Under the pieces are notes generated by a model. That model was not told where the DNA came from, did no database searches, and worked only from the letters and a program-made list of their open reading frames with translations. DNA of 64,000 nucleotides, taken from positions 51,800,501 through 51,864,500 of the forward strand of contig NC_092590.1 in NCBI RefSeq assembly GCF_047663525.1, read 5' to 3'. The stretch comes from Anas platyrhynchos (Eukaryota > Chordata > Aves > Anseriformes > Anatidae). Shown here piece by piece: positions 50,040-63,583 of this stretch (position 1 is the stretch's first letter; every line of letters starts with the position of its first letter). The position numbers were made by a program, and so were the translations under genes.

Positions 50040-53000
50040 TGAACTATTCTTTTCATTTTCAACGGTCGAAATTCTATTGGTTTTGTTCTCACTTTTTTTT
50101 TTTTGTTTGTTTGTTCCTTTTCAACTTCAAAAGCTGTATGCTAGAGCTTGCTTAGATGGGTTTGATTTTACATATTTTGATCTCAGTTGTCTGTTGTACC
50201 ACTTAAAGCTACAACAGGCCCCAGTCAGAATGCTGAGCTTACAACTCAGTGACTGGTAGTTTTGCTGTCTCTGCTAGAACCACGTACTGTACAGCACGTA
50301 CTATTATTGAAATAATTCTCAATGTACTTTTTTAATAGCTTCATCTTCTCTGCAGTACCCTGTCTAGCATCATCAGAACTGGGCAGTGACTGACAGTTTG
50401 TTGTGAGGAGCTTCTAATTACACCGTGGCCTAAATAGCCATGTGCTTTAAAAAATATATTTTTTTAAGATAGTGATTTTTTTTTATCTTCCTTCCAAGAT
50501 GTAGATTAATAAGTTTTTTTTTTTCTTATATTAACAACTAGCAAGTGTCTTACTTAGAACAGAAGTTTCTTGCATGTGCCTCCTTTTTCACTTCCCTTCC
50601 CCCAGAGTACATAATTAGGTCACCCTCTCATCTCTTCTGTTTCTATATACATAAAAATTCTTTGGCTAGTCCTATTTTGCTTCTTTGCAAGAAGTTCTTG
50701 TGCCTCTGCATCCTCTCCTCACTATTGGTGTTGTTAGTCTCTCCATTTTGTAGCAAGGCTTGTGTATGTTCTATTTTGTGTAATATCCCTTTATACTAAA
50801 AATTGTTGTACAGTACATTGAACACCATTGTGCTTTTCTTTATCAAAGTCCTGATTTTACACAGTTGGTAAATCAAGCTGTTCTAAAGTTGACAGTGACC
50901 ATACGTTTCTGCAATATGGCCCTAAAATTTTCCTTGCACGTCTTCTCGATACTGATCAAGCATTTGCAGTTCTGGGCTTCTGCACAAATGCATGCATGCT
51001 CAAGCAGGTGGCGTTACTAAAACCAGAAGCTGGGCAAGCTGCTTTTGTAGTCTTAAGTATCAGTGGTAGCATTAGATGCTGCAAAAGCAGTGTGTAGAGG
51101 CCTGAAATCCACATGTATTGGAAAGAAAAAAACAGATGATCAAAGCAGAACAAAACTTGTACACATTTTTCTCCTCTAACTTTGTGTAGAGCTTAATGAT
51201 TAGTCCCTCCGAGGGGTTACTTATGACTGGTTTTAATTGCATACAAAATAGCCTGCTGGTAATGTTGGAATCCAATTAAAAAAATATAGTTGTTGTCAAC
51301 ATGAATTATATCAAGCCCTTGGTTTTACATCTTCAAGCTCTCATGAACTAGTGAGTTTTCTGTAGGATAACCGTATATCCTGGATGTCTACTGCAAGAAA
51401 TCAGAATTTGTTGATTGCATCAACAGATAAGTTAGTGATCTAACTAGCTTGCAGAGAAGACTACCTTCTCCATTCCAAGCTTCATTACAAACAGAGATTT
51501 GTATGGCTGCTGTCAATTTTTAAGTTAAAAAAGGAGAAAGCTTCTGGTGCCCTTTAGTTTGAGCTGTTTTCTCACATAATGTGCTGTTGTAGCAGGATGT
51601 AACATGGTGGTCCAAAGTGACATCATCTGCTTTTGGCAAGATGCGGTGATGCTTCATTTTCTGACCTGGTGCCTCTTAATCTAATACTAAAAGTCACTAA
51701 TTATCAACATTCTGACTTTGTTAAACAATGTATTTAAAAAAAAAAAAAGCCAAGGACTTGTAGCATCTGGGGCTAGGAAGCAGAGTTTGAAGTTGAGGAA
51801 GGAGGTGCTGTATGGGAACCTAGTGAAGCAACAGAGAAGTGCTTCAGTTGAAGTTAGCTCGGAATAGGAGTTAAGGTAAGCTCTCTTCAAAAGTGAAATC
51901 TGGAAAAAAGTATGTGGATACTCTGTTCAGAGGAGATGGTTTAAGGAACTTCACACATTTTCCAGCACTTAAAGTTGGGTGACTCATGCTGGACTTCCAA
52001 GCTTGAGTCTCGATGAAAATATGGGTAAGACTCAGCTGCCTAAACAAAATGTCTTGAATCACTGTGGATGGCCTGCAGCCTTTCTGATCGCACCAAATAC
52101 ATGTGTTTAGGCAGTTTGATTACTGCCCCAGTAAACATCATTTATCTGTAACAGCAATGCAACAAATAGATGTCTCTTTACAAGCTTGTCTGTTAGAGAA
52201 CTCAGAACTCAGTGTCAGTTGGACATCCGAAGGGTATAATACAGAGAAGAATTAATTGGCTTCTTTTCTTAAAGATGAACTGAAAGGGACAAGAATCCTT
52301 TCCCAGATTTAAACTCTTAATACTAGACCTGACTGGGACTGATTTTTTTTTTCTTTCCCCTTGAGCAGATAAGGAGGAAAATTGTAGAATATTTTCAAGG
52401 ACACAGTTGCAAATTCTAGTATAAGAAACAAGCAGAGGAATTTGTAATGATTCTAGTCAGGGCTACTGTTCGTGGAAAAGCAGTGAAAAGTTACTGCTGC
52501 TTGTGTTGCTTGAATAGGTATATATGAATTCAGCTTTGTACCTTAGTAGAACAAGATTAGGCAAGCAGAAAGATTTTAATCCTTTAAATTCCTTGTACGT
52601 TGAATTACAGGTTTTGTACTCCCTAAGATATCAGTACTGACTTACGTCCAACATGTTGTAAGATTTTTCTTTTATAAGGGACTTCCCATCAGTTTGTGTC
52701 AAAATGCTGTGACAAGTGCAGGATGTGACCCTATCTTTTTTTTCTCCAGAAGTGGAGAAAGTAAGATTGTTTGGTGTGAGCTACCTGAAACTGCACAGCA
52801 AACTGACAGCCTGGTTCATCTAGGTTCCGATCAGTAGATTCTAGCAAAACTGAAAATAGGCAATTTCGTATTCTTTCCCTAAAAAAACCTTCAATCTATG
52901 GACCATTCTGCTAGTGCCACAGTTCTGTTTATACACAGCAGATGAATATATTTAGTACAAAGTAATAACGTTTGAACTCTTGTACTGCTTGTCTCTGACT

Positions 53001-54559
53001 TTGCTGTGTCTTGGAAGAAAGTTCTGTGTAGTCACAGCAGCCAGTATTCACTTATTGAGAAAACCAGGGATCCAGGTTGACATGTGCCTGTTTCTTCCCT
53101 TCTTTTAGGTATTCTTTCCTAGTGATTCAGGGTAGGAGTATGTTCACATGTAGAACTGAAATTTGTGTAGAACTTGCAGAGCTTGTTTTAATTATTCAAG
53201 ATAAATATACCAGCTTCATCTTGGCCCTTCAGATGGCTTGTACTGCTGGCAATTCCTAACTGCAAATGGTTTTCTACGTAAGTAGAAGACTAACCCAGTT
53301 GTTCTGTTGAATTGCATACACAGTGATGCAACAAGTGGGAGTTTTTCTCAGGCTTAAGTTTTTATTAAGTGAAATATCAGTTTCAACTATATAATCGCTG
53401 ATTTTTAATACAGGAGAGTAATTTTTCACAGAATGACCAACTAAGAAATGTCTCTTCATAAGGCTGAATCAGTCTGACATACTCTTAAATTTGTGTTATT
53501 CTTTTCTTCAGAGAAACACTTTTAAGGTTCACATAGAGAAAATGAATGCTACAGTTTAATAGTTTTTAAAATTTGAATGATTATCTTAATTTTTCTCTAG
53601 TATGTTTATTACTTTCATTGACTCTTTAAATTCAAGTGTAGGAATGCTATCACAAATGTAAATGGCTTTTGAAAGTACACACTTCTGGTGATTGGCCATA
53701 TAATGAGGATCTGTTTATTGTGTGGTGCAAAATGAGTTATGAGTTTTGTCTCCTTAATTCAGCAGGTGCTTCAAAATATAAATTTATTAAATCTCAGACG
53801 TTTGTAAGCTTGACTGTTAATTATATCACTTTAATGCACTTCCATGCAACAAAAGCTTTCCCCTCGCTGTATTTTTCTTCTCATTGCTTTGTTCAATGCT
53901 AGTATTGGAAGTCTTTGTACGGTATTGTTTCTTCTTTTGCATTGAGGTATCTGAGAAAAAGCCTGGTACTCCTCACCAGTAGAATAAATGTTTAATTTGA
54001 TTCAATATCTGACTGCCTCTTTCCTTTTATGTGGTCTTGATTGGATTTAGATGAGTAAAAGCTGCAAGGAAATTGCAGGAAATGCAGTCCCTCATTTGCA
54101 GATCTAGATTGTCAATGATCTTCAGCAGTTGTACTCAGATTGTACCATCCTTTCTGGGACAAGTTCCAGATTGTACAAATGGACATTAAGTCTTTAAGTT
54201 TTTGTTCTTTAAATAAAAAGAATGACATAGTGAATTATAATTCAAAAAGCACTACAGCCGGAGGTGCCCATTTGAAGCCACTATTTCAAATGAATTGACG
54301 CTCATTTTCCGTATTAACTAAGTGCTGTAGTTCCTGATGTGTAAATGGGATAAATAATTTCAACAGAAGCAGTAACAATGAAAGCTATGATAGAATGCTA
54401 GCTTTTAAGAAATCTGGAGGTACTGCAATTCTACATGCAAATTGCATGTTTTGGAAGGTACATAGGCAATCTCTTAAAATGGGTAGAATGAGATATTTAA
54501 GGGTGATCTGAACTAATACTTTCAAGAGCTGCTTGTTTATTTGTGAATTCACACAAAGC

Positions 54560-54680
54560 TGATGAATACTACTTAAACCCCATTATTAATTGTCACTTAC
54601 ATAGCAGTTTACATCTTCAAAGTGCTGTATAAACATAAGCTAATTACAACTTCCAAAGCGTTGATTAAATTAAATATGCG
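54560..54680. repeat. Possible old SINE/LINE tail
   Basis: TTACATCTTCAAAGTGCTGT followed by ATAAACATAAGCTAATTAC resembles the '...CTTTAAAGTGCTTTACAAACATTA...' core common in old sauropsid interspersed repeats. Only the core is recognisable. Confidence 0.35.
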
Positions 54681-57600
54681 GTGGAGGAGCTAGAATGAAT
54701 TTGTGGTTGATAGTGATGTTAAAGCGCATTAGCTCAGTTTATTGCAGCTATGAAAACATTTAACTGATTTTCAAAACTGAAGAAAAAATTTTCCGTTCTG
54801 CCTTTCTGCCAGGAACTTGGCAGTAGAGATGCTCTGATATGATAATACTTTTCCAAACAGCTCTGTGTGATGATTACATTAAACTGAAGGGGCTTTTTTT
54901 TTTTATTTCTTAATACATTGTAATTTAATTTGGAAGCACAAAAACAAAAAGCCACAAACACGTTTTATTTATCCTAACTTGAAAACATGCAAAGTCTATA
55001 TTGGGTCTAATCAGCTTAGTAAAACTTCTTAAAGTATAGTCTGTATGTATTGAGTATATATTCTTGTCCATTGTCTTCAAATTATATTCACAAGTTTTTA
55101 AAAAATCATCTAATTTCTAGTATTGGTTATGAAATAAAAATGTTAAAAAATCATTAAAATTTGTTCTTCAGTGTTACTCTAGTCAAACAAGTCACTAAAT
55201 CCTCCTCTTACTGAACTTAAAGGAGCAAAGTGTTTGCAGAACATAATAAATGTAAAATCATCACATGTATAGCTCCATGATTTTTTTTCTGCCTCTGTTT
55301 TTCAGAAGTTTTATTTACCTCAGAGCACCCCATAAAGAGTTTTCATGTTCTTTCCTGAAGGGTGGAATAGTGAGTTGGTGGGTAACAAGGCATGGGAGCA
55401 AATAGTTCTGCTATGTCTTTTAATTTGCAAGGTTATCTGGAGGGTAGGGCAATAAGCTTGGCATGAAGAATACTTACAAGTATATGTAAGTCACAAAATA
55501 GTAGTTTTGTTTCTTTATAGGTCAAATATAAATACGTATATGTTTCAAAAATAAGTATTCTGAAGTTAAACTTGTAATTTCCTGGGTTCTTAATTATAAG
55601 TTTCATGTTAATTGTAAATGTAGCATATATCTTTAGTTTCTGTGGTGAATATTCTAAATGCTATGTAAAATCTAATAGCATTTGTAAATGAGAAATCTCT
55701 CAGCATTTTAATATTTATCAAAATAATGCTTTCCATGCTACAGAGCCTTTTCTATCGTGATGGCTAAGATATATAGAGGGAACCACAGATAGTGGTGTAT
55801 TTTGGTTTTAGCATTGCTTTCTGTGTCCTGTTTGACATGTTTCTGAACAAATACGAGTTGGCTGAGATTCATGTAGTGAAGGCAGACCATTCTTACCATG
55901 CTTTTTCAGAATAACTAGCTGGTTGTCAGATCTGGACATCGGGTTAGGAAGGGTCATTTGTAGGGTTCTGTCCTTAGCAAGTTGTAGGTGATGCCAAATA
56001 AGGGAGCATATACAGACTCGAGGGAAGAATTAAACTCCAAAACTATCTGAAATTGATATGTTAAACTTAAGTAGGAAGTATTTCATTGAACTTCATGGAC
56101 TGTGGTACTGAAAATAAGAAACTAGAAATGGCCTGCTGGCAAACATGAGGTAGTGACGTTTCTGTGCCTCTTCTCTTGCTTTTCTTCAAAATGGCCTTGC
56201 ATTGGGTTATGTTCTATTTTTCAGTTTATTGAAGGAAACTAGGATAAAATGATATTCTCTGCATAAATGGAGCACTCTAGTAACTCAAACACTGCATATA
56301 AAATAGTTTTATTCCAAATGAGAGAGAACAAAACATGAGTAAACAGTTCAAGAGACAAGGCTGCTAAGGAAAGTGTTGGAAGGGTGAGGGAGGCAGTTCT
56401 TCTACAGAAGAAAAGACCATTTTATTGTTCTCCATTAAAATAATGTTTGAAATTTGGAACAAATTTGCTGACATTTGGAACAACAATGATGATAGTGATG
56501 GATTTTTTTAGAGTAGACAGATCTATTTTTTCCAATTTGGTTAATGAGCTATGGGATCAGCGTGCCTGGGATTCTTGTGGTTAGGCCCTAGACAGGCAGG
56601 ACACTACAGGCCATTCCTTTCAGAGGGGTCATCCTCTTCAACATGCACACAGGATTTTGTGGGGCCTGCTAAAGTTAGTTCACTACCTTATGCTGCCTTT
56701 CACATAACTTCTCTTCCATTCTTGGCCCCTTGTCCTTAGATGTTCCTAACAGCAGGAATCAAATTGCAATAATTTGTATTGAGGAATTATTTGTACTTTG
56801 AGGAAGGTCCATGGCGGGTGTTGGTCCTATATTGTATGTATAACAATCCCTAGGCATTATGAGGATGTTGCAGGCACTGTGCGTAGTTTGGAAGTTAGGA
56901 AAACTTTATAATAAAGATGTAAGCTCTTCCTGCCAGCTGGCTTGAAGTGAATGGGAATATTTCTGGGCACAGTTACTTTTTCTAATACAGATGTAACCTG
57001 AGATTCTTCATTTTTTCTACCTACACTGGTCTTGAACTATATTCCGTAGCATTCTACTAGATACTTTGGAAATACATGACTGCAATCCAAACTTAGCATC
57101 TTTGTAACTTTAAAAAGGGGGATGGACGTTGAAGTTTCATCTGCGTTCAGTTTCCAACTTCCCACAGTAGACAATACCAGATGAGTTACTTGGTAGAGAT
57201 GCAGTTCTTTTTTTCATTCCTGCTATGGTCTATTCAATCTTCCATGTTCATTTTCTGTGGCCCAGTAGGAGGTGAACACCTTTCATTCTCATGCCCAGTT
57301 GTTCCCTTATAATGACAGATTTAGAGCTGGAATTTGATCCTAAAACAAAAGAGTTAATAATTTTCATTTATCAATTGATATTCAGGGTAACAGCATTAGT
57401 TAAGATCTGCTTCGGAGATCAAGTCAGCATATATCTGCCCATTAAAGGGGGTTTTCTACAACCCAGACCTTCTCAAGGGAAGTATGCTAATTTTGCCAGG
57501 GTCAAGACCATTTCCACTAAAAGGCTTCTCCATGGCAGGGACTGTCCAGAGCAGTTGGCTCTAGTTACTGTCATTTTATGAGCGAAGATAGTTAGCTCTA

Positions 57601-58197
57601 CTAGTTTGGTGACCTAACTCTTAACATTATAACTAAAGTATCTTTTGGCCTTAGCATCTTGAGTCTTCTGGATTGTCTGTACTTGAGAGGAAACTTATAT
57701 AGGACTCTACCAATCAAATTTCAGGAGCTTTCCTTGATAATTTTCCTCTCTATCATGTTTCTTTTGCAGACCAAATCTTGGATGCTAATGGTGCTTTAGC
57801 ACATTCATTGCACTGCTGTTGATGTGAGCTGAGTTGGTAACCGCTTATTCTGTGCCATGAATTTAGATAATGTTCACTTAGTAACCATCAGTACATTGTA
57901 CCAAAAAATCCATCAGTACGTTACAAAAGTATTGGTACCATGTACCATCAGTCTGTTAGTAATAATGAAATGTATGTTCTCTGTTGTTGCTCTGGATAAT
58001 AGGCACAGATTCTACATACATTCTCCTTTCTCTACCTCTTTCATGATTTAGTGCTTTCTTAAACAGTCTTAGAGTTTGGGAATCAAGGTAACCAGAGTCT
58101 CTGAGGAATATTTATTAGGTTTTTGGCTTAGCTTTTCAAAACCATTCCAGGTAATAATGTCAAATAACACTGCTTGTCCTCTTTATATCGGCAGGCA

Positions 58198-58460
58198 ATC
58201 ACAGGATAGTTTGGGTTGGAATTAAAGACCACCTAGTTCCAATCCCCGGCCATGGGCAGGAGCACCTCCTACTAGACCAGATTGCTCAAAGCCCCATCCA
58301 GCCTGGCCTTGAACACCTCCAGGGATGGGGCATCCACAGCTTCTTTGGGAAACCTGTGCCAGTGCCTTACCACCTTCATAGTGAAGAATTTCTTCCCTAT
58401 ATCTAATGAAAATCTACCTTCTTTTAGCTTAAAGCCATTACCCCTTATCCTATCATATTG
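58198..58460 (-). mobile_element. CR1 LINE 3'-end fragment
   Basis: On plus, the sequence begins ATCACAGGATAG, then GTTTGGGTTGGAATTAAAG, CATGGGCAGGAGCACCTCC, AGACCAGATTGCTCAAAGCC and CACCTCCAGGGATGGGGCAT. This is the familiar reverse complement of the avian CR1 3' region. On the minus strand it still reads the CR1 ORF2 C-terminal tail pattern (GRFSLDIGKKFFTMKVVRHW, then DAPSLEVFKARLDGALSNLV). It is 5'-truncated, as most CR1 copies are, and moderately diverged. It lies antisense within CHIC2 intron 3. Confidence 0.93.
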
Positions 58461-60849
58461 GATTTGGGACAATATCTTCAGGGCTGCCTGTTAGAAGGGG
58501 AAGTTCCCTGAGGTCAGAGTGATGTCTGTGAGGTCAAAGTTGCTTCTGCTCCAGAATTTTGGTGAAGATATTTCTTTGCCTCATGATGAAGTTTGATCAC
58601 GGGGCTAACTTTCTGCTCAAAATCATCTGTAAGATGAGATGTAGCAGTAATAATACTCTTGGGCAAGGCAGCTATTTCAAGATCTTATGAAAAGCATGAG
58701 ATAGCTACATTTATTTTCAGATATTCTTCAATCCGTGTAATATGGGTTTTGCTCACGTTCTTGCATTGATGCTGCAGTGGCTTCTGATTTGTGCACACTG
58801 TAGCTAGTCTTTAGTAAGAAGTGTCCCAGCTACTAATAAGAAAGATGGTGCAAGATATACCTATGTGGTCTAACAGACAGGATCTGAAATCAGCTCATCT
58901 TTCATCTACATCCTCTTTGCCTTTCACAAATAGAGAATTCCCCAGTAAGATGGGAAACTTACCAGTTTACAGTTCCTGAAGAGTTTGTGTATGATACAGT
59001 CTCAGCAAAGATAAAGATGCCTTTTAGTTCAGTTATGTATGTTTTGATTACAACATTGACATTTTTGATGTGCCACCAGAGTAGGACTTTAAATTGTTTA
59101 GACCTCTTTCACAGTCCACAAAGTACAAACTCTACAGAGAGCATATTTTAGTGCTAGGAACAACCAACCAGCTGTGTAGCAGCACTATCTTCAGTACCAG
59201 GACCTTTTTCATCCAGTTTTGTTTGTAGTTTTCTAACAGAAATATTGTTCATTTATACTTGATAGTGCATCAAAATTAACTATATACCCACACTTTTGAT
59301 CCAAGTGTATTTTTTTTAAACTCAACGAAAGAATAAATCTCTGAAAGCATTTGGAGTGATAACTAAACTGCTTGGGTATTAATTTTGTAGACCAGTCTGT
59401 CTTTGCTTGCAGAATGAACAGATTCCTGCTTCCATCCTTTTTTCCTTCGAGTGAAAGGCGATGGGGTAGTTCGGAGTTCTGACAGGATCCTCAGCTTTTC
59501 TTACATGGGGTACAATACAACTTCGGGTTGTATGACAATCAACAAAAACCTCCTTAAACTGATATCCTTTTATTTTGAAATTTGAGCATGAAGTGTATTT
59601 TTTCAAGGTGTTATTCAAAATTATTAATACTTCATTGTGGTAAAGTTTTTATAAAAATAATTTGAAAATAATTTTTTCAGCTGCAAAGTCAAAGATCAAA
59701 TGCATGTAGAGAGAGATTTTTCTATTGTTACCGGACAACTATGGATAAAATTGATAGCGATGAAGTGTTACTGTTTATCTTGTATCCCCACTTAAATATT
59801 TAAGGCAAAGGAGGTACTCAAATTAGCACCATTTTGGGTGTCATGTAAGACCTTTTGTTTAATATTGTCCAGTCCCTCACTGATTGACAGCAGGAGCTCA
59901 GGGAGCCTTGGCCCATTCACAAGTACCGTTTGGTGCGGCATGCATATTCCAGGTCAGGCACTGCAGGAAGGGGCCTTGTGGCTGCACAAACTCCCACTCC
60001 AGATCACAAATGCATCTGGAACTGCAACCTAACTTCTCTAGACACTGCAAGGACGTAAGAGAAAGATACTGCATTTGATAATCCAGGTAACACTTTTGTT
60101 ACTGCCTTATTTCTCCATTAAAAGTTCATAATTTTCCCATTGTGTTTCATCTTTAAGGGCAAAACTTTTTTTTTTTATTTTAATTGGGAGCAACCGGAAT
60201 TGGTAAACATGTATTATGAGTTGGGCTTCTTTGGTAGTCCAGTTTTTCAGGAGGAGACTGTCATATATCAACATCTCAAAAGAATCAGACATCTTACAGA
60301 AATGTTTCACTATAGATTGCATCTAGAAGAGGCCTATTTCAGAAAATCGTGTAGATAATATTAAATACTATCTTCCTTTTCACAGAATATGTGACAAAGC
60401 ATACTTTCTTATCATTGGTATGCTAAAAAGTGTACTTGAATTGCGGTTTCAGCTTTGCTCAAATATTGGTGTGAGTTTTTTAAAGAAAAAAAATGTAAAA
60501 GCTGGTTAGTATTAAATCTTCCTAATAAGCAAGTCTCTCTTCCACTTAATTTGTGCTTTTGTTGTGGCTAACAAATAATTTGCTGTATAGGTTTTTCTGT
60601 ACACCATTGATAGAATATATAAGCTTGTCATCCTAGTGTGCTGGAAATGCTACACTCAGATCAAGTGTTCCTTTCTGGTTTTGTATATCCTCACCTGCTC
60701 CTCACTGTAAATCATTGAGATGTCAAGAGCAGTGATTAATTAAGCTGCACGTGCAAGTGCTTTTTTTCACCTGTCAAGTAGGAAGAAAACTTACTATAGT
60801 GAATTGTGGGATGCTGTTTAATTCATTTCTTTTTATTCCAAACTCTGAG

Positions 60850-61150
60850 GTTCGCAGAAATATTTTACAGTCTAATTTTCATTAACATTTCAGTTTATGG
60901 ATAATATGACCTGATTTTATGGCCGAATATCCCAAGTTACATTACAGGAGGGGTTGGGTGTGAGGCTTCGGGAACGCAAATAATCGTGGTCGCGAGGCGG
61001 CCCGTGTTTTTATCTAATGCTAGTCAAATGACTTTAAACTGGCTTCTTGTTCAAATAAACCAATTAATACTGCATAACTACCTATCAATTTCTTATTTAT
61101 GTGTATGTATTGTAATATATGTGTAATTTTATTGGAATTTGAAAAGCTTA
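60850..61150. promoter_or_regulatory. Candidate enhancer block in CHIC2 intron 3 (a)
   Basis: An AT-rich but complex sequence with an odd CpG-containing patch (GGGAACGCAAATAATCGTGG, TCGCGAGGCGGCCCG, about 60968-61004) followed by TAATGCTAGTCAAATGAC and CCAATTAATACTGCATAAC (POU/homeodomain-like). CpGs kept in an AT-rich intron suggest constraint. Confidence 0.45.
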
Positions 61151-61299
61151 GATGTTTTTCACACCCCTTTGGGCAAACAATGAAATTAAATTGTATAGTG
61201 ATCTTAATCTATTATTAAAAGGTCCTGGAAAGGAAGATTACAAGGTAGATTCAGGTTTTGAATCGGTTTTGCCATTGGTTTAGCAGCGGGTGGGCAGGC

Positions 61300-62170
61300 A
61301 GATGCCTGCTCAGAGTAGAACCTATTGCCATTTTTCACCATTGATAGAGTAGCCTTTCAGAGTCAATGAGCTCTGTCAATGTGAGCTTGTCAAGGCTACA
61401 ACTTCATAGACCTGAGAGGCGGTTTGAGAGGTCAGCCCTTTTCAGGTTTGCTGTGATGCAAATGAACTTTAATGCTTAAACAACTATTGGAATTTTTATG
61501 TCTGCTCCTTGTTCTTTTTTCTTCACAAAGTCATTGACGAGACATTCAGTGCTTTTTAAATTGGAAGTTGCATTGTGCTAAAGACCTAGTACAGATTTAC
61601 GGAGGGCTGAAAGCAGTTAGATCATGTTCTTTTCATGGTGCGATTAGAATCAAATCGATTTCCCTACAGCCTTCAGCATTCAGATGGCAATTTTAACAAA
61701 GCTTGGGGGCTAGACAAGGGACAAAACGACTGAACTGAATGTTAATTACACTCTGCAGCCTTATTTTCTTTTGATTTGGAGCTGACTGGCAACTAAATTA
61801 ACAAAAGTGTGACCATAACTGCTGCCCTATTTTCATTTAAAAGGAGAGCAGACTCTAAAAGGCTATCTTTACAAAGAAACAAGTGAGGTCTGCTGATTAT
61901 TGTTAAAGGGCACTGTCTTTAAAAACATAATAATAACAATAACCCTCAAAATACTCAATTCCGAACTGAAGTGATAAATTAGTCATTGGCACATCCACCT
62001 TTTGGATAATTCCTTGACTTACGCTTTTTAAAATACAGCGTAATAAAAATTCAGCACACTGATTATTTATAGATAGCCATGATCTAATTTTTAATCATGT
62101 GACCACAGTGCATGCTTGGATGCTACCGCAATACTGCACCGGAGGCTAACTGGAGTTTTAAAAGCAAAAT
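61300..62170. promoter_or_regulatory. Candidate enhancer block in CHIC2 intron 3 (b)
   Basis: A long repeat-free stretch containing CACAAAGTCATTGACGAGAC, GCGATTAGAATCAAATCGAT, TTTAACAAAGC and TTTACAAAGAAACAAG (SOX/TCF-like), GAATGTTAATTACAC, ACTAAATTAACAAAAG and AATTTTTAATCATG. Its texture matches deeply conserved vertebrate noncoding elements, and the exons of a small housekeeping gene would be a common host for GSX2/PDGFRA control elements. Confidence 0.5.
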
Positions 62171-62219
62171 GTTAGTATTTGATGGGAAAGGAATAATTTG
62201 TTGTCCAATTTTTATTTCG

Positions 62220-62660
62220 TTCAGATGTTCTTCTTCGCCAGGCCGGCATTTAGTTTGATTTGTTAAGGTTCATTTACAGTACTTGTATTTTGTAGTAATA
62301 ACAGCAAGATGCTTTCTCATCCCTTCCCCTCACCCCTCTGTGCCTTGTAAGGAAGCTGCAGCTGCACAAAGTTGTATTTGATCCTTGTCATTGCTCCGTC
62401 CTTTTGCACCTGCAGCTCTGTTGGTCTCATCTTAACACCTGGCACCATGAATTATCCTCTATTTATTCATAGTCAGTAGCAAATCCCATTTAGAGCTAAG
62501 CAGTATATATTCTGGCAGTCAAATGACCATAAATGTCAGAATGTATTTCTCAAATGTAAATATAACTGAATAACTATATTCAAAATGCCGTGAAACTTTA
62601 CAGCACAGAAAGTCCTTTAATGCTGGCGTGTGTAGTCTTAAAGCTGTGAAGGAACAGATT
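62220..62660. promoter_or_regulatory. Candidate regulatory block in CHIC2 intron 3 (c)
   Basis: Includes GCAGCTGCAC and GCACCTGCAGCTC E-box clusters (62357-62416), CACCATGAATTATCC and ATAACTGAATAACTA. It is complex and repeat-free. Weaker than its upstream neighbour. Confidence 0.35.
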
Positions 62661-63300
62661 TCAGAATCCTCTATCTGAAGTGTCAAGTGTGGTAAAGACA
62701 GGCAGTAAAACTTGGCTTGAGGCTCCTATATACAGGATTTGCTCTTTATACAAATCCTAGATTTTGTAAGTTAAATTTGTGCAAGTTACCATAACTTTCT
62801 GCGTTTGGTTATTTGCTCTCTAGAATCTGGATATAAATGTAACTTTTTTTAAAATTTTATTTTCTCAAATAGACTACTGTATATCTGTACTTGACGTAGT
62901 AACATTTGTCGGTTCAAATACCAGCCTTGTACGAAGTAGTGTATTGAGACCACGGGTACTAGAGAGCAGCATTTATGCTTGCATTTATACTTGGATCACT
63001 TTAAAGTTTCTGTAATAGGTTTTGAAACCATAGCTGCTTTAAAAACATATGTGAGAAAAGCTTTTGTTCCAAAATGGTTAGATTTTTCTGCGCTGTTTTG
63101 GAGATAGTTATTTGGGTGTCATGAAAAGTTGTTTTCTGTGCTGGTTACTATTTAATACCAGGGAAGTTTTGATAGTACTACAGACCACCCTGTACTCAGT
63201 CACTGTCCTGTACCTCTCTCCTTTTCACACAAAAGCAGCTGCAAAACAAAGTTTTTCTAAAACCACTCAAGAGTAAAATTCTTTCTCATTTGTCTTCCAG

Positions 63301-63357
63301 ACACGAAGATCGATTGAGAAGTTATTAGAATGGGAAAACAATAGGTTATACCACAAG
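63301..63357 (+). CDS. CHIC2: CHIC2 coding exon 4
   Basis: A 57-base, phase-0 exon encodes TRRSIEKLLEWENNRLYHK (residues 111-129), a basic, probably helical segment after the cysteine core. Acceptor GTCTTCCAG|ACA and donor CAAG|GTGAGT are strong. It lies 13.3 kb from exon 3 and 166 bases from exon 5. Confidence 0.96.
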
Positions 63358-63523
63358 GTGAGTGCCGCAGGGAGCAGCTTCGTACTGTTGGAGTTTGAAT
63401 TGCACAGTATGGAAACAGATGCTTTTGTTGAACGAAAAATATGAAAGGTGGACAAATGGGCTAGTCTGTGTGCTGCAATAAAATACAGCTCATTTTTCTT
63501 CTTTTTCTTTCCTCCTTGTCTAG
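63358..63523 (+). other. CHIC2: CHIC2 intron 4 (166 bp)
   Basis: A short GT-AG intron with a long pyrimidine tract (about 63490-63521) before exon 5. The antisense open frame spanning this interval is a shadow. Confidence 0.93.
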
Positions 63524-63583
63524 CTGTGCTTGCATTGGAGACTAAGCAAAAGGAAATGTGAAACGAATAACATGATGGAATAT
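63524..63583 (+). CDS. CHIC2: CHIC2 coding exon 5 (gene continues beyond window)
   Basis: A 60-base, phase-0 exon encodes LCLHWRLSKRKCETNNMMEY (residues 130-149). Acceptor TTGTCTAG|CTG sits behind a long pyrimidine tract and donor TAT|GTAAGT is strong. About 16 C-terminal residues (the family ends in a short hydrophobic-proline tail) are missing; no exon encoding them was found in 63584-64000, so the last exon lies past the right edge. The CHIC2 model here is partial at the 3' end, not truncated by mutation. Confidence 0.96.

Noticed and set aside
58272..58472. 66-codon minus ORF as a gene
   Set aside because: It is the degraded C-terminal coding tail of a CR1 LINE, not a host gene.
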